From Limnoperna fortunei (taxonomy: Eukaryota > Mollusca > Bivalvia > Mytilida > Modiolidae): a stretch of DNA of 64,000 nt. The notes under the pieces are model-generated. The model had not been told where the DNA came from. It did not search any database and saw only the letters and a list, made by a program, of their open reading frames with translations. Positions within the stretch are counted from its first letter, which is position 1. Each line of letters opens with the position of its first letter. The stretch lies in contig OX104119.1 of the NCBI GenBank assembly GCA_944474755.1, positions 46,773,927 to 46,837,926 on the forward strand, in the 5' to 3' direction. The translations under genes were made by a program, and so were the position numbers. Shown piece by piece: positions 34,081 to 46,900 of the stretch.

Positions 34081-35589
34081 CACTACATTGCAAAAACCAT
34101 ACAAGATAGAAAAAATGTATTAGAAAATTTCAATTTTTTGTACAGAGTGGCTCTGTTGTGTCTTGAATAGATGAAACGCACGTCAGCCGAAGCAAAATTT
34201 ATTGCCTAGAACTTTGTTGAATTTTTTTATTTCGTCAATACAAGTTCTATATATCGACCTCGAGTTGGATATCGATCTCGGACTATGTATTTGGTCGATA
34301 AACCTCTCTCAGTCGATATAAGCATGTAAGGCTGTATTTTGTATAATATTTCATAAAATATAACTTTCCTTTAAATTTTAATGTCCCTGAAAACATAATA
34401 ATGTAGAAATTATTATAGTTTTATAAAATTGTATTTCGATTGTTACATTTGTGGAAAGATACAAGAAAATTAGAAACACAAACGAACTGACTCACGTGTA
34501 CGCAGATGGCGCGATAACAATAGCATCGTGCTCAATGGTGTTATTTGTCATTGCAAAATAACGGAAAGAACATTACAATCTCAAAGAAAAAGGCGTTTAG
34601 GAATACCTTTTATTTTGAAAAAATTCATGTCTAATAACAAATGACAAATGCCATTCTGTAAAGAGGACTTTAAGGCTCGTGACAAATAGCACATATGCTT
34701 TCTACAACCATTTTCTTTTAACATAAATTTACGTGCAGTGCAAGTGGTACGTGATGACGGAACGCAATAAATTGTTTATGCACGTCTACGTGCCTTGTGC
34801 GATGTAAATTAAGGTAAAAACAAAACACCGAACGCCACGGAAACTGTAAAAAAAGACAATCAACTACAAATCAGTTCAGCACCAACAAACAAAATGCAAC
34901 TACAGCACTGTTCCTGACTTAGGACAGGCAAAATCAGTATCATATGAATATTTAACAGTAATCATTATGACCCTCATGCTGTGAAAGAAACTTTTCAACG
35001 TGGTTTTATTTTCATATCAATATACTTCTTGAATTTTCACGTTTCATTTGTTCCGATCATCGTAAGACATATAGAGATAAATGATTTCTTAGTTTCACAT
35101 ATCAAGCTTTTATTGCATCGACGGCAAAGAACATTTTTATCTGTTGTATTGTTATTTCAAACTTAACATGTAACCATAATTCAGTTTGTTACAAGATTTC
35201 AAGTCAAAGACACATTTCAATATTATTATGTTAGGCGGATCACACACAAATTCATTTATATTAAAATAACACGATTATTACATATTAATATCTCTTTTAT
35301 TTGAATGTGTCTGAAATAATAGAAATGTAGACATTATTATATATTATAGCGCGATAACAGTAGCAATCAGGTAAATGGGGGTATTTGTCATTACAAAATC
35401 TCCAAAGCAAAAATACGACGAGTATACGAAAGCAAAAAAAAACGAATTTAGTCGACATGATTTCTTTGAGTGCATGGATATACGTCATAACTACAATAAC
35501 TATACCCGATAAATCACTCTTAATAACCAGCTGCACAAATGACCAGTAAATATAATGTAATCAAAGATACCAAAATTAATCAAATTTAC

Positions 35590-35636
35590 TACGCCAGTCA
35601 CGCGTTTCGTCTAATCAAGACTCATCAGTGGCGCTC
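35590..35636 (-). ncRNA. Hammerhead-ribozyme-like motif
   Basis: The minus strand shows GCGCCA, CTGATGAG, a stem II of GTCT/AGAC around TGATT, CGAAAC, a short CGCG stem III and TGGCGT. GCGCCA pairs with TGGCG(T) as stem I, and the invariant CUGAUGA and GAAA core boxes are intact. The position expected to hold the NUH cleavage triplet reads GAC (in CGCGTGAC|TGGCG) instead of GUC, so self-cleavage is probably lost. Stem III is only 2-3 bp, as in the minimal hammerheads of retroelements. Confidence 0.75.
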
Positions 35637-35937
35637 AAACCCGAACAACAATTAAAATTCAAATGATAACGATACAGCTTTTAGCACAAACATTCCAAAA
35701 ACGTTATACCAAAATTTGGCTAAGGCTATCTGCACCTTTAAAATAAAAAAACCTTATAATTAAAATGATATTACAAATTTCAGGGCAGTAAATTTAGACA
35801 ATGACTATATCACTGAAACAATCAATGATATTTCTATCAGCACCGAGGTGGGACTACTGGGCTGGTAATACCCTCCGAAACTACATGTAACAATCAACCA
35901 GCAGCGACATCCACCCATTAGTTGCAAATAAAATTTC

Positions 35938-35990
35938 ATCAAAGATACCAAGGTTAATACAATTTACCTCGCCAGTCCTTTTTCGTGGTT
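35938..35990 (-). ncRNA. Truncated second hammerhead-like repeat
   Basis: Only the 3' part is kept: CCACGAAAAAGGACTGGCGA then TAAATTG and GGTATCTTTGATGAA. The CUGAUGA box is absent, so this copy is dead. It defines the repeat period of the unit. Confidence 0.6.
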
Positions 35991-37289
35991 TGGATCACAT
36001 TGTTGTCTATATGTTTTGTTTTCAACTTTGAATGTAAATTTTAAGATTATCTTTTTATGCATTATCTTACCTTTTGCAAACTCCTATCAATTTGACTAGA
36101 AAACATAACTATTTAAAACTTGGAATCTCCCCGTTTTTGTGTATTTATTATGAAAGAATACAGAAGGATTTCTGACAACTGGAAAAATAATTTTCATTAT
36201 TGTTATATTGGATATTATTACTATTTTATAAAGGTTCTCTAAAAATATGTAGTACACGTAGGGATAATTTAGTTTTAATGTTAATGACTGGCCTACAAAT
36301 AAATATTTGGGTAGCATGCAGAAATGACAACGTTACAAATTGTCCAATAAGTTTAAAACCAGCAGTAACTATGAACAGTAATATAACAATAAATAAATTA
36401 AAGGTGTGTCTATGAAGATTGTATGAACGGTCGTGTTGTGTCAGGGGGTCGGTGGTTTCAAATGGTAGTTGGGGTATCTACCCTAATGAAATCTACGTTG
36501 CTGTACATAAAATGCTAACTCGAAATTAAAACACACAAAAACAAGCTTTTGGTACGTTTTAGAGCTCTGCAGAATAAAGAATAAAGATTTCGAATAACTT
36601 TAAGTGAGATGGAAACTCTTTTGTTGTTTACATTTCATTATCAAACATTCTTTGTTTTAACGTGCTTCAAAGGAAAAATGCAGAATGTATTAAATACAAT
36701 TAAAATGTATTGCTGTTTCCACACTAGTGACAAAAATGCAGTACACAATTGAGTATAATAAACAGAATCAATACACATGTATGGATAAGGCAATACCCAA
36801 GTCAATCAGTTCAGTGTGGGGTTAATTTTATTGGGCAAAATACGGCATACAGGCAATAACAAATGTCAACAACCTCCCTGTTTGGATGTATAAAGACGCC
36901 ATAACTCCTATTTTTATATATTTCAAGTGCATTTGTTTCCCTATGTTGACTTAATCGTTATTGAAAAAATATATACAGGGTTAATTATTGATTGAATGTT
37001 TGAATAACGGCTAGGGCGAAAACAAGTTAACAAACAAGGTATTGGACTAATGGAAATGCAATTTATTTTGACTGCCACTTTAAAAGAGCGGAGTATTGGG
37101 TCGGAAAATGCACTCTTTTGTAGTCATTATCGCCCAATGATCGTCGCACTCTCCATCTTGACGAACACGTTACATATTATGCAATACGTACTAAGTAATC
37201 TACTATTCAAACTTTTCTGGTAATTCCACATACAAACGTACCACATTTCACAAAGATGAAATCCTGGCTAACCAGTCCTGACTTCTTTC

Positions 37290-37941
37290 AATATTAATTA
37301 CGACAAAGAGTCTGATGACATACCATACTTGTATTGGATTACTAAATTACATAAAAATCCTTACAACGAAAGTTACATAACCAGCTCATCGGTTGACTAA
37401 GATATTGTCTGCAGTGAAAGAAGGACAGCAAAAATACTGTGAAAACTATTTATTAGCGAAATAATGTTAATCATATATGGATTCCTAATAAATCAAAAAA
37501 CTTTTTGAAAATTGAAAGTCAAGATCGATATCTAAAATTTCATCTGTTTGAACCTTTGATTTTTCAACTCGTTATACTACTTCGCCGCATAAAATCGCGT
37601 CTTAAGGAAATCATACATAAAGCCTTCACTTCCACATATGCCTACAAACATGTAGTTTTAGGTTACGACAATACGTTTTTTTTTCTACTAAAAAACTAAA
37701 AGGCAAATTATGCTACAGCGAAGAACAGGTTTATAGTATGCTACATTTTCTGATCGACAACATATTTGCAACTTTTGAAGGATGTGTTTTTCCGCAGACA
37801 ATCGGAATTCCAACGGGAACAAACTGTGCCGTACTCCTTGAAGATGTGTTTCTGTACTCCAATAAAACATTTATTAAAGACAAGAAGATAGCAGAAGCTA
37901 GGTTTAAAAATTTGGTTGCAGATAGTTTTCCCAATTTTTGA
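37290..37941 (+). pseudogene. Reverse transcriptase fragment, probably Penelope-like
   Basis: Broken frames on the + strand show, in order, IPYLYWITKLHKNPY (37313-37357, the 'W-K-HK-P' entry motif), ILSAVKEGQQKYCEN (from about 37403), IKSRLKEIIHKAF (in the ORF at 37505-37699) followed by HVVLGYDNTFF, then an intact stretch MLHFLIDNIFATFEGCVFPQ and TIGIPTGTNCA (37738-37941). G-I-P-M/T-G-T-N-C-A is a hallmark of reverse transcriptases of this group. The catalytic YxDD box that should follow is absent. At least three frameshifts or stops separate the pieces. The element class is inferred from overall similarity and from the nearby hammerhead unit. Confidence 0.75.
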
Positions 37942-38059
37942 ATTCAGTGTACATTGAACGTGATATATGATTGTTGGATACACGTATTAGTGACTAGTGG
38001 TATCTGATACCCATCTATTTTAATCAATTAACCAACTCACATTCTATAAAAATGGAAGC

Positions 38060-38272
38060 GGGATGAATGGAATGCTATAAAACCTGGTTAAACCTACCAT
38101 TTCGTTTGAAATTACTGTACCAAGTCAGGACCATTGATGTATTTGCTGTTTGTTTGTTGTTGGTTCTGGTGTTTGTCGGTTTCTAGGACTTTGATTTGGA
38201 TTGTCTTTTTTGACAGTTTCAGCGGTAACCGGTATTTTGTTATTACCTTCATTCTAAACTCAAAACAGAAAG
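38060..38272 (+). mobile_element. 3' tail of a probable Penelope-like element, copy 2
   Basis: This is the same ordered phrases as 25300-25515, here directly downstream of the reverse transcriptase relic, which suggests the tail belongs to it. It ends GTATTTTGTTATTACCTTCATT. Confidence 0.6.
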
Positions 38273-38589
38273 TTCAACTCTTACGCACGTTATAAAGCCT
38301 ACGAGGACCCCCTTGTAACTAACTTTATTCAAATTATACAAAACAAATTCTGCTCTTTAGACACGGTTTTATTTACTTATTTAACAAGTTTTAATACTCA
38401 TGATAAATATACCACACGCTAAACACCACTATTATGACTCCACACAAATTTAAACGGTTAACTAAAGTGTTCGAAAAAAGGGATGTAAAATCTTCAACTG
38501 CTTAAATGTCATGACGCAATACGTGATGTATCAATTTAAATACAGAAATTAAAACTGGATTTTTACACTGTTGTTTAGTTTAACCTACC

Positions 38590-38744
38590 GTATGTGGTTT
38601 TTTTCGCGTGGGAAAATTTGTCGTTTTTGTTAAAAAAACTGTGAGTTTATTTTGGCGTAATGTAATTTTCGCGGTCCGTAATTTTAATGAATAACTCTAT
38701 TATTTGTCATAAATTTCGCACGTTTTTATTTTCGTGTTTTAATC
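38590..38744 (-). mobile_element. Truncated MITE, reverse copy of the element at 50012
   Basis: From TATGTGGTTTTTTTCGCG through GGCGTAATGTAATTTTCGCGG to TTTCGCACG, this is the reverse complement of about 50060-50216. The other inverted terminus is missing. Confidence 0.8.
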
Positions 38745-41300
38745 TTGTTATTGTCAAATTATTGGCTTCTGTGTACTTTTTCATTCTCTCTCAAACATAA
38801 TCTAAAAATTCAATATTTTTTTTTGTGATCTAATTACTTGTCAAATATTTCTGCGTTACAAAATTGTGCATTTAACTTCTTTTCATTTATATGTCTAACG
38901 ATGTAAGGAGTGATAATGTCCTAGTTTGCTTGCCGTTATAGAGATCCGAACACAGACGCGACGCTAATGCACCCGTTCACCGGCCAATTACTACTTACTA
39001 GTATAGTAAAGATCGCTGCGATAATTACAGTAGGTAAAATCTGATGTTACTACCTCATTCAAAATCGACTGTCTTACCTACAGGTACATTATGGAATGAA
39101 GGATTGAATATAAGCACTTTTACATTTTTGCTCTTTTGACATCAAAAGGCTTAAAGTGTTTGTGGTTTTTATAGAATGTGTAAAGAAATATATTTTTGCT
39201 CACGTTCAGCAATCAGTTACATCAAATTTTTTCAAAATTTGTTATCATTGAATCAAAGTGTTTTTTCATTTGAAATGTTATATTAAAATACTACAAGTTT
39301 ATGAAACCATCATCTATGACATTGATGAGATATTTAGAAAAAATATTAACAGCACAAAATATGTATTAGAAAGAACATTTTAAAAACATTTTAGATAAGT
39401 GAATAACCCGAACCCAACAAGAACCATGGGGGTACTTAGGTACTCCGGACGAGTATACAGTGCCTGCCTCTAATACGACACCTTTAAGTTAGTCATAACG
39501 AGAAATTCGGTGGCGACCATAGACCTTCTGAAGGGACAACATCAACAAAGGTACAACAACTCTTCAAGCTTAGAAAACAATATTAAGCGACCCAGAAAAT
39601 GGAAATACCGATGCCAGGATCTATCATAACGTATAGGTTTGGAACTGCACACACCATGCGGAATGTTGCAGGAACTGGAAATAACGTGTCGTCACGGTTG
39701 TCCAGATTGTAATAAGAGACTATTTCCAGGAGTAGGGTTAAGTAAGAAGCTGACCTAAGTGTATTGGTGGCTTCTTTAATTTCAAGCTCGCTGGGGAAGA
39801 TTAAATGCAAATAGTCACAAATTTAGCAATGTTTAAGGAAAGTATCTATATAGCGGAATGTAAAATAACAGATTTCATGTCTTTTCTTAAAGATAACATG
39901 TAAAAGTTTTGTCGTAAGACGTAAATATACAAACAAACAAAAACCACATTCCGATGTTTCAATTATGTTTTATGACATTAGCTTCAGTACAAATGTTTAA
40001 ATCCCGTTAAACAAAATACACGTTTAAAATATATAAATAAATACTACTAAATTAAATAAAACAAATTATTGAATAATGGTAGTTGTTAAAGGTAGATCTT
40101 TTAAAAATTTTTAAATAATGAATTTCTTTTCTTAGACTCAACGGTAAACAATAGTGGAATAGTGTTATGGTTGATATTTCAGGTATCACTAATGCTTATT
40201 ACTTTTAGTAGATGTACTTATTGTGATGCTTTTAAGACTGAAGGAAACTTTCATTTACTATTTTTATCACAAAAATTTGATATCTATATAGAACATTAAA
40301 TATTAAGGGGAAGAAGTTTACAAAAAATAAGAGCAACTTTTGGAAAGTCTTGATTTTTTAAGTCTATTTTCTCAAAAAACTTTGTAATCCGTTGTAGACC
40401 AACTCATTATCAAAATGTTTGCATTCTATCATTGTGCATTATTTGACTTCTCATCATATACATGTTTACTAAAAACGGCAAGCTTTTAATAATGTCTTAA
40501 TTGCCTACTGATGGATCATTAATACGATATTGTTAAATAGATTTGCCCTTAAAGAGGCTGCACAGTAAATATTGCTTCCATGTACACAATAGCTAAACAC
40601 CGAATAGTCAAGCCTTATTTACTTCTATTTACAAGTACCTATTTGCTATTTTGACATCAAAATGATTTAAATTCTTTTTAGTTGTTCTACAAATATGTCT
40701 ACAAATCAACATTGTGCTGACAAGAACAGTTCAGTAATTTGTTTGAAACAAGAAATGGTAAAATTAAAAAAAACGTAGTTTTGTATTTTATACAAGAATG
40801 ATTTTTTTTAAAGTAATTCTTCATAAGGAATATAAGCTTATAATTGCATTAACAATGATTTACTATGTTTAACTATTATGTTTTATATACAAGAAGTCAC
40901 ATAAACACGGGAAAAATCAGGATCAAACTTATTAACCACGTGAGGTGTGACATTGACGTTTAAAATAAATGACACTGGATCGTGTAGTTATAATGACGTT
41001 CGTTCATGTAGAACAGCAGACAGATCAAAATGTAGGTTTAATCATTTAGCATCCGTTTTACACATCAATAAGACTCTAGGCTTGTGTCGCATTTTTTCAC
41101 GGTTGTTTTATTAAGTTAATTTTACATTTACAATTGCAAATTATAGGCAGACGCTTTATGATAAATTATCAAATAATAAATAAGCTTCAATTTTGTTTTG
41201 CCAAACAGTATTGAAAGCTTAAAATTACTCAAATCGTAAAATTCTTTTATTGTCATGTTTTTAACACGTTTACATTCGTACAATATATGGGAAAATAAGC
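38745..41300. repeat. Segmental duplication E, copy 2
   Basis: It is the counterpart of 23831-26000 with numerous indels. A fragment of reverse transcriptase (39583-39810, minus strand) interrupts the alignment near 39615. No host gene is seen. Confidence 0.65.
39583..39810 (-). pseudogene. Reverse transcriptase C-terminal fragment (same family as 37290-37941)
   Basis: The minus-strand ORF contains FPSELEIKEATNT, SASYLTLLLEI and, further on, NRDDTLFPV. These match the block downstream of the YxDD box in Penelope-type reverse transcriptases (a '-PSELEIK-T-' motif, then a '-ASYLDLLL-' motif, then a '-KRDDF-FPI-' motif). It carries no catalytic residues and is isolated from the rest of the element. 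Confidence 0.6.
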
Positions 41301-42129
41301 TACAGTGCATTAATTGTAGGATTCAACGGACAGGTAAACAGTAAAAATTTAAACAAAAAAAAACATACGCGCTTTTAATACGACCTTTTTAGTATTTCAA
41401 ATGATTTTTACAATATATTGGATCACTTTAAAGAAGATGCGTCATTCAGTCAACCGGAAAAATGAAATGTATTACTTCAGTAGTGGATAATTTTGTGTTG
41501 ATATAGTGTGATTTCATATCCTCCATTAAATGCGTTTATTAGATAAAGTTAAATTTGACTTCTCTGCCAAACATCCGGTTCGCGCGATGTAGCTATTAAG
41601 TATCGTTACCCAAATAAATTAATTATTCACCATTATATAAGGTGATGTCTGCTTCCATTTATAAATTAGACAGCACGCTTTTAATATCAATGAGTGATTA
41701 TGACAGTTTCTTATATTAGAATCAATGGTGTCACTACACGTAAAGGTATATTATCGCCTTATATTGTTAAAGAGCAATAACATTGTTTTCACCTGATTAA
41801 GTACGGACTCCACTTTGTACAATCTCAAGCCTGTCAGTTCTACAAGTAGGAATGATAGTCCCATTTGCTTTCTCGGGTACATTATTACGTATACGAGACA
41901 AGATTTATGAGTTTTTTTTAAATCGTTTACAAGTCTATTGATAAGTTGACAAGAGTACCAAAAACTATACAATGATTTTGACTTTAACATTGACCGAGAT
42001 TTGACGTATTACCAAATGGCAAGGCATCATAACTACAGCAATATGCTCCTAAGAAGCGAGTCTCACGCGGCACGACTTGCCTATTAGATATTTGATTGAA
42101 AACCATCTCCAACACATGCTGCCAAATCA

Positions 42130-45100
42130 TCTTTTTTGAGCTGTCTGCGTTTAAGTACAAGTAATAAAAGTTTATTTGGATGCAAACGTTATAAACTGTA
42201 CAAGTTGCAGATCAACACAAATATATCAACATTCGGAAAATAGTAAATAAGGTGATTTGAAAGAGATAGAAATAGGAAAAATTGTGACAAATCGACAAAA
42301 CGTAAGAAAAAAACATTTTCATTAAAATGACTGTAGGAATTTTGAGCTAAGTTCATTTAATCAATCAATTGATGTAGCGCAAAATTCCAAGGTTTTAATT
42401 CAACTTATAAGATATAAATATCAAATTTGGATTAAACATGAGTCTTTGGTTCATGTTAGTATAGATATATCGATTATGTACTATGCAATTACTGACAAAT
42501 ACGAATACTCACCAATAATAGAACGTCAACTGGTGTATGTAATGAAAACAAACTACTGAAGTATGTATCAGTTGTCATTTTAAAGTTGTTTTGGCTAATA
42601 TTGGTTTCTTATTAATTTCGTATTACCGATAGAATATGGTAAAGATTTTGTTTAGCTGAAATCCGTCACTTATATCGTTTTGTATTATGTTTGCTACATA
42701 TTAACAAATGTGGTGCAAAGAAAGACATGTAACAAGTCAAATAAATGAATAGTCAATTGCCTTATCGGTGGAATAGACGAAACAACAAAAATCCGACATA
42801 TAACAAAACTACAAATTCCTATAAAAAAAGAAGGAAAGCAGAAACCGAAAGGTAAACAATTCTCCATATATGATAAATTATTATATATATAAAATAAAAT
42901 TCCGTAGATAATTTTGCACGTCTTGAAATGGCAGCTGTACCTGGACGTGAAAATGTTACAGGTAAATCTTTACTCGTTTATGAAGGGTAATTAACAGAAT
43001 TAGCAGGTAAACAAACATGATAGTTATTGCATTTACGAGATCATTTGACGCCGACTTTAAAGTATGAGTATTCGGACTGTTTTAAATCGGGGTTTCAAAA
43101 GCTAACCAGATTAAAGGTTAATCATGTAATTCGAAATTAGAACGGCACGTTCCAGCCTGCCATGGACAGGTATGATTTGAATAAACCGTAGTGTCAGAAC
43201 ATATAAGATTTCGAATACCTTTAGATGCCATGTCAGAGGAAACGTAAAACTTACAGGTTGACTCAAATATACACATGTGAAATTTTGGAAACTGTGTTAC
43301 GCACACGCACAATAAATGGTACCAGTAATATAAATAATAATAAATGTATTAAACGTGAAGTGAAATTTTGATGCGCGAAAACAGAGTATTTAAAAATACT
43401 TCATTTAATGACCGTTCTTTCTTATATAGTCAACTTCGCAAATATTTTGTATAAAAAAGTTTCGTTCAATAAGTTACAGACTCTGATTAAGTTGAAAATA
43501 ATATTACGAATAATCTTCAATTTAATTTATATGTATGGACAAAATTCAAACGAATATTCGAGGAAAAATGAAAAATGAGTTCACCTTACATTAAACTAAC
43601 ATTCTGGAAAATGATAATCGCATACGACGTTGTTGCTGCTGTGGACATAGTCTTAAGTAGAAGTCTTTAAATCGGTTAACTACTTGTTACAAAAGTCGGT
43701 GTTTTTTTTTGCTTAGATCAGGAACGTAATTTTTCCACAACCTTGTCTTATAGTACAACCTTCTGTTATTGACCGTTTCGCGTTATTATCATACGACGAC
43801 TTTTAAAGTAGTTGGATGTCTAGTATCGCCAACTAGTGACGAGATAGTGACAAGATGGCGGACCTCCATAAATGCATTTATGACACGTTAAATTCAATGC
43901 AAAAACTGAAAACATAATAAAACAGCAAGAGGCAAATGTGTTTCTTTTTAGAATAACACATCAAATTTTCATTTTTTCGCGAAGTTTCCCTTTAATGATA
44001 TCCCTCGCGTTTCTTTTATTCACATAAAACAGAAAGTCAATTTCCAGACATGGAAAAACAGATAGAATCTAAAGGATTTCAAGTATGTGAGAGAAATGTC
44101 AAATTAACCGGAATCAATAACATTTTGATACCAGTAAATATGTTACATGGTTCCATTTTGTCTGTGTCTTTTCAGCAATGTTTTTAATGGAAAATATGCT
44201 TAGTATACATCAGTAAGAAACCCAATAAATCACGCACCATTATAAGCATGTCCAGCATTTTGTTCTAAATTGTATTCAAAATTCCTATTATAAATGTGAT
44301 GTGATTAATAAACGGAAATTATATGTTCATGTATAACGAAAAACAAATGTGTGCTACTGACAAGTTGATTTGTTTTTTTAGTATTTTGTACTACTTACAG
44401 AAATTTTATCATGGGTCCTGTTTTTAATGAAAAGATTCGACCGTTGACAGAACACCGTTATTTTTAAGGTTGAGTGGCGCACATAGTGCTTGAAATCGGG
44501 CTGTATTCACAGTAAATAAATCTATATCCGTTTTGTCAAGGACATTTGTAAGGTTAGTACATTGAGGGTTGTAATTTATAACCTTTAAATATTCAAGTAA
44601 TACGAGTAATAACTTCAATTGCTTATTTCAGACCGAAATATTAAATTAACGAAATTGTGTATTTACATATCAGTACCTCTTTTAGTCTTAGATTCAAACA
44701 TGACTGTGTTAGTGCTTAGTGTTTTTTACACTTACTGCAAAAGAAATTGCATGTAAAAATGTGATCATCGTGAAACTAATGAAAAAATGGATTGGCACGG
44801 ATATATAGGGCATATATTTTAATCTTGAATAAAAGTTTCCTAGTCCCGATAAATGCTGATCAATGTTCGAAAATCATGTAAAATACAATTATATAAATAT
44901 TATCGACTACGACCAAAATATTTACTATCAAATATTTTTTAATGTCGGATGAAAGGTTATAAATTTCCTAGTCCAGGTCAAAGCTGATCAGACAATGTAC
45001 GACATTTATCCAAATTACAAAATTGTTGCTATTTTCGACTATGGACAAAACAATTTACTACTATTCTAACTAATATTTCTAATATCTAATTAATATCTTA

Positions 45101-46900
45101 TGGGTGACGTAATTCTCTTTAGTGACAAAATAAGGCGTAAAATTAACATATTTTAGCAGCAAATTTCTGTATTGAGATAATACTCATACTTCATAAAACT
45201 ACACAAATTGATTTCAACTGACAAGTGAATAATATATTTACGCCAATGTACCTTCAATTAGCAGACAAATTAGTTATCTGCTAGATATGATGTCAATAAA
45301 CAGTAATAATACATCACGCGTCTTTACATTCATAAAACATAATGGTCCAAATACATGATTAAATGAGCAGATGTAGCTTCTATGACAATAATTGACATGG
45401 ATTTGGACGACCTTGTTACAGTACGTACATCACATATTACAAGTATTTAAAAGACATTAACCAAGTTCATTAAACTTAACTGAACAAAAGACGTCATTAA
45501 GCTCTTTGCCACTACAGCGGAATGGCCTTATTATTGTATTTCTTATGATTTTTTTTTCTTTTTCCTCTGAGGTTTCCCAAAAACATTTCTTTTCGATGCT
45601 TGGTACCATTAATCGTTCATAACTGGAGATAGCATGACGAACCCTGTAAAACTGATATGATCTGAACTGTCGCAACTCGTAAACATTATTCTCTCGGAGC
45701 CCCGTGCGGGATCCGGGTGGCTAAAAGAATAGACCGCAGTCGCGCTAGCTTGTCGTAAAAGGCGACTAAATAGCGCCCAGTACCCTGACCGGCGTGTCAG
45801 GTCGGTTTGCCTAAAGACCGACTGGGATGTGTGCCCAAGGTGGTTGAATGGGGTACCCCTGGCAAGCTGGGGTTGTCAGGCCATAATACGGAAAACCTGA
45901 CCGCAAACCATATTAGTGCACCGTGTTGGGAAAAATGCCACGTTCCTCGCACGTTAAAGAACGCTGCTGTAATATTCGCTATTAGTAGGGATTTCGATCC
46001 CGCTACACGAGGCTAAATTGCCCGACCCTATCCATCCTCCCATTTGCCAGTGGCAATCTAAAATCCGTTACCCCTATTTTTCCTTGTGTCCCATCCCATT
46101 TTCACTCATCATCATTTCATTATCATTTTATCATCCATTTCATGTTCATCGCCTGAATGTAGCTGAAATAATGCTGCTCGGGCGTTAAACACCATTAATC
46201 AATCAATCAATCAATCATTATTCTCTCGGAAACCGTACATCCTGGAGACTTGGGACCACTACCATTGTTGCTTAATAACATGTATTACCTATTATTATCT
46301 AATGTAACTCTAGATGGCGGCTCTATCTTTATTATACCTATTCATATACATTTGTATGTATAAGCTGAAAACTTCCTGTTGACTTAAATCTCTTAGAAAC
46401 CTTAACTGGTACTGATAATGCTACTGATATGTTTGATCTTTTTGAAACATCGGACATGAGTCTCTAGAATTATTTGACGGTCTTGCGGAGAACATCAATG
46501 ACTTACAAATATTCCAGTGGATTATCATAATTCCTTGTCGGCCTGTTTTATATATTTTATTCGTCCTTAAAAAAACTTAAAAAAGTTACTCTCTACAGAC
46601 AGGTGGATATTTTAATTAAGCTATTAGATCATCATTTAGCAGAAAAAAATGGTTAGCTGTTAGATATGTTGGCTATTTAGAAACTTCAAATGACAGTAAT
46701 AATCAAAGTAATACATCACGTGTCGCTACATTCAGAAAACATAATGTTTCAAAAAGATGATAAAAAGAGCAGATGTAGCTTCTAAGGCATTAATTGACAC
46801 GAACATTAGACACACTTATTACCAACATCACAGATTACAAGTTTTTACTATTAACCAAGTTAATTAAACTTAACTGACCAAAGGACATAATAAAGGTCCT
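42130..46900. repeat. Segmental duplication C, copy 2
   Basis: It is collinear with 29300-33800 (landmarks listed there). It contains a degenerate SINE-like stretch at about 44395-44515, matching 30067-30200, and the retroposon at 45699-46215. No coding sequence is recognised. Confidence 0.75.
45699..46215 (+). mobile_element. 517 bp retroposon with perfect 15 bp target duplication
   Basis: It is flanked by CATTATTCTCTCGGA at 45684-45698 and 46216-46230. The paralogue at about 32423 retains the empty site (ATTATTTTCTCGGAAACC). The element is GC-richer than its surroundings, begins GCCCCGTGCGGGATCCGGGT, and ends GGGCGTTAAACACCATTAAT followed by four ATCA units. A long variable target duplication and a simple-repeat tail indicate LINE-driven retroposition. 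I see no convincing A/B box pair, so it may be a SINE of another type or the 3' end of a LINE. Confidence 0.85.

Larger units (their letters stand above)
35553..35990 (-). mobile_element. Penelope-like terminal unit with hammerhead repeats
   Basis: On the minus strand two related blocks lie about 350 bp apart (35938-35990 and 35553-35640). Both end CTGGCGWRGTAAATT, then a short AT spacer and GGTATCTTTGAT. The space between them has the phrase TATTACCAGCCCAGTAGTC. Tandem terminal repeats bearing hammerhead ribozymes are an established property of Penelope-like retroelements, and the phrases match the kind of unit common in bivalve genomes. No reverse transcriptase is attached here, but a fragment of one lies 1.3 kb away on the other strand. 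Confidence 0.7.
34370..38560. repeat. Older copy D of the large duplicated unit
   Basis: Pieces in scrambled spacing match units A and B: 34370-34560 with 10640-10840, 34980-35345 with 1609-2000, 35340-35520 with 10780-10960, 36640-37090 with 8650-9060, and 38345-38550 with 9060-9250. Divergence is higher than between A and B. The intervening non-matching blocks are the hammerhead-bearing unit (35553-35990) and the reverse-transcriptase region (about 37140-38340), which look like insertions. Confidence 0.7.

Noticed and set aside
45807..46016. 69-codon ORF
   Set aside because: It lies entirely inside the 517 bp retroposon and has no coding signature.
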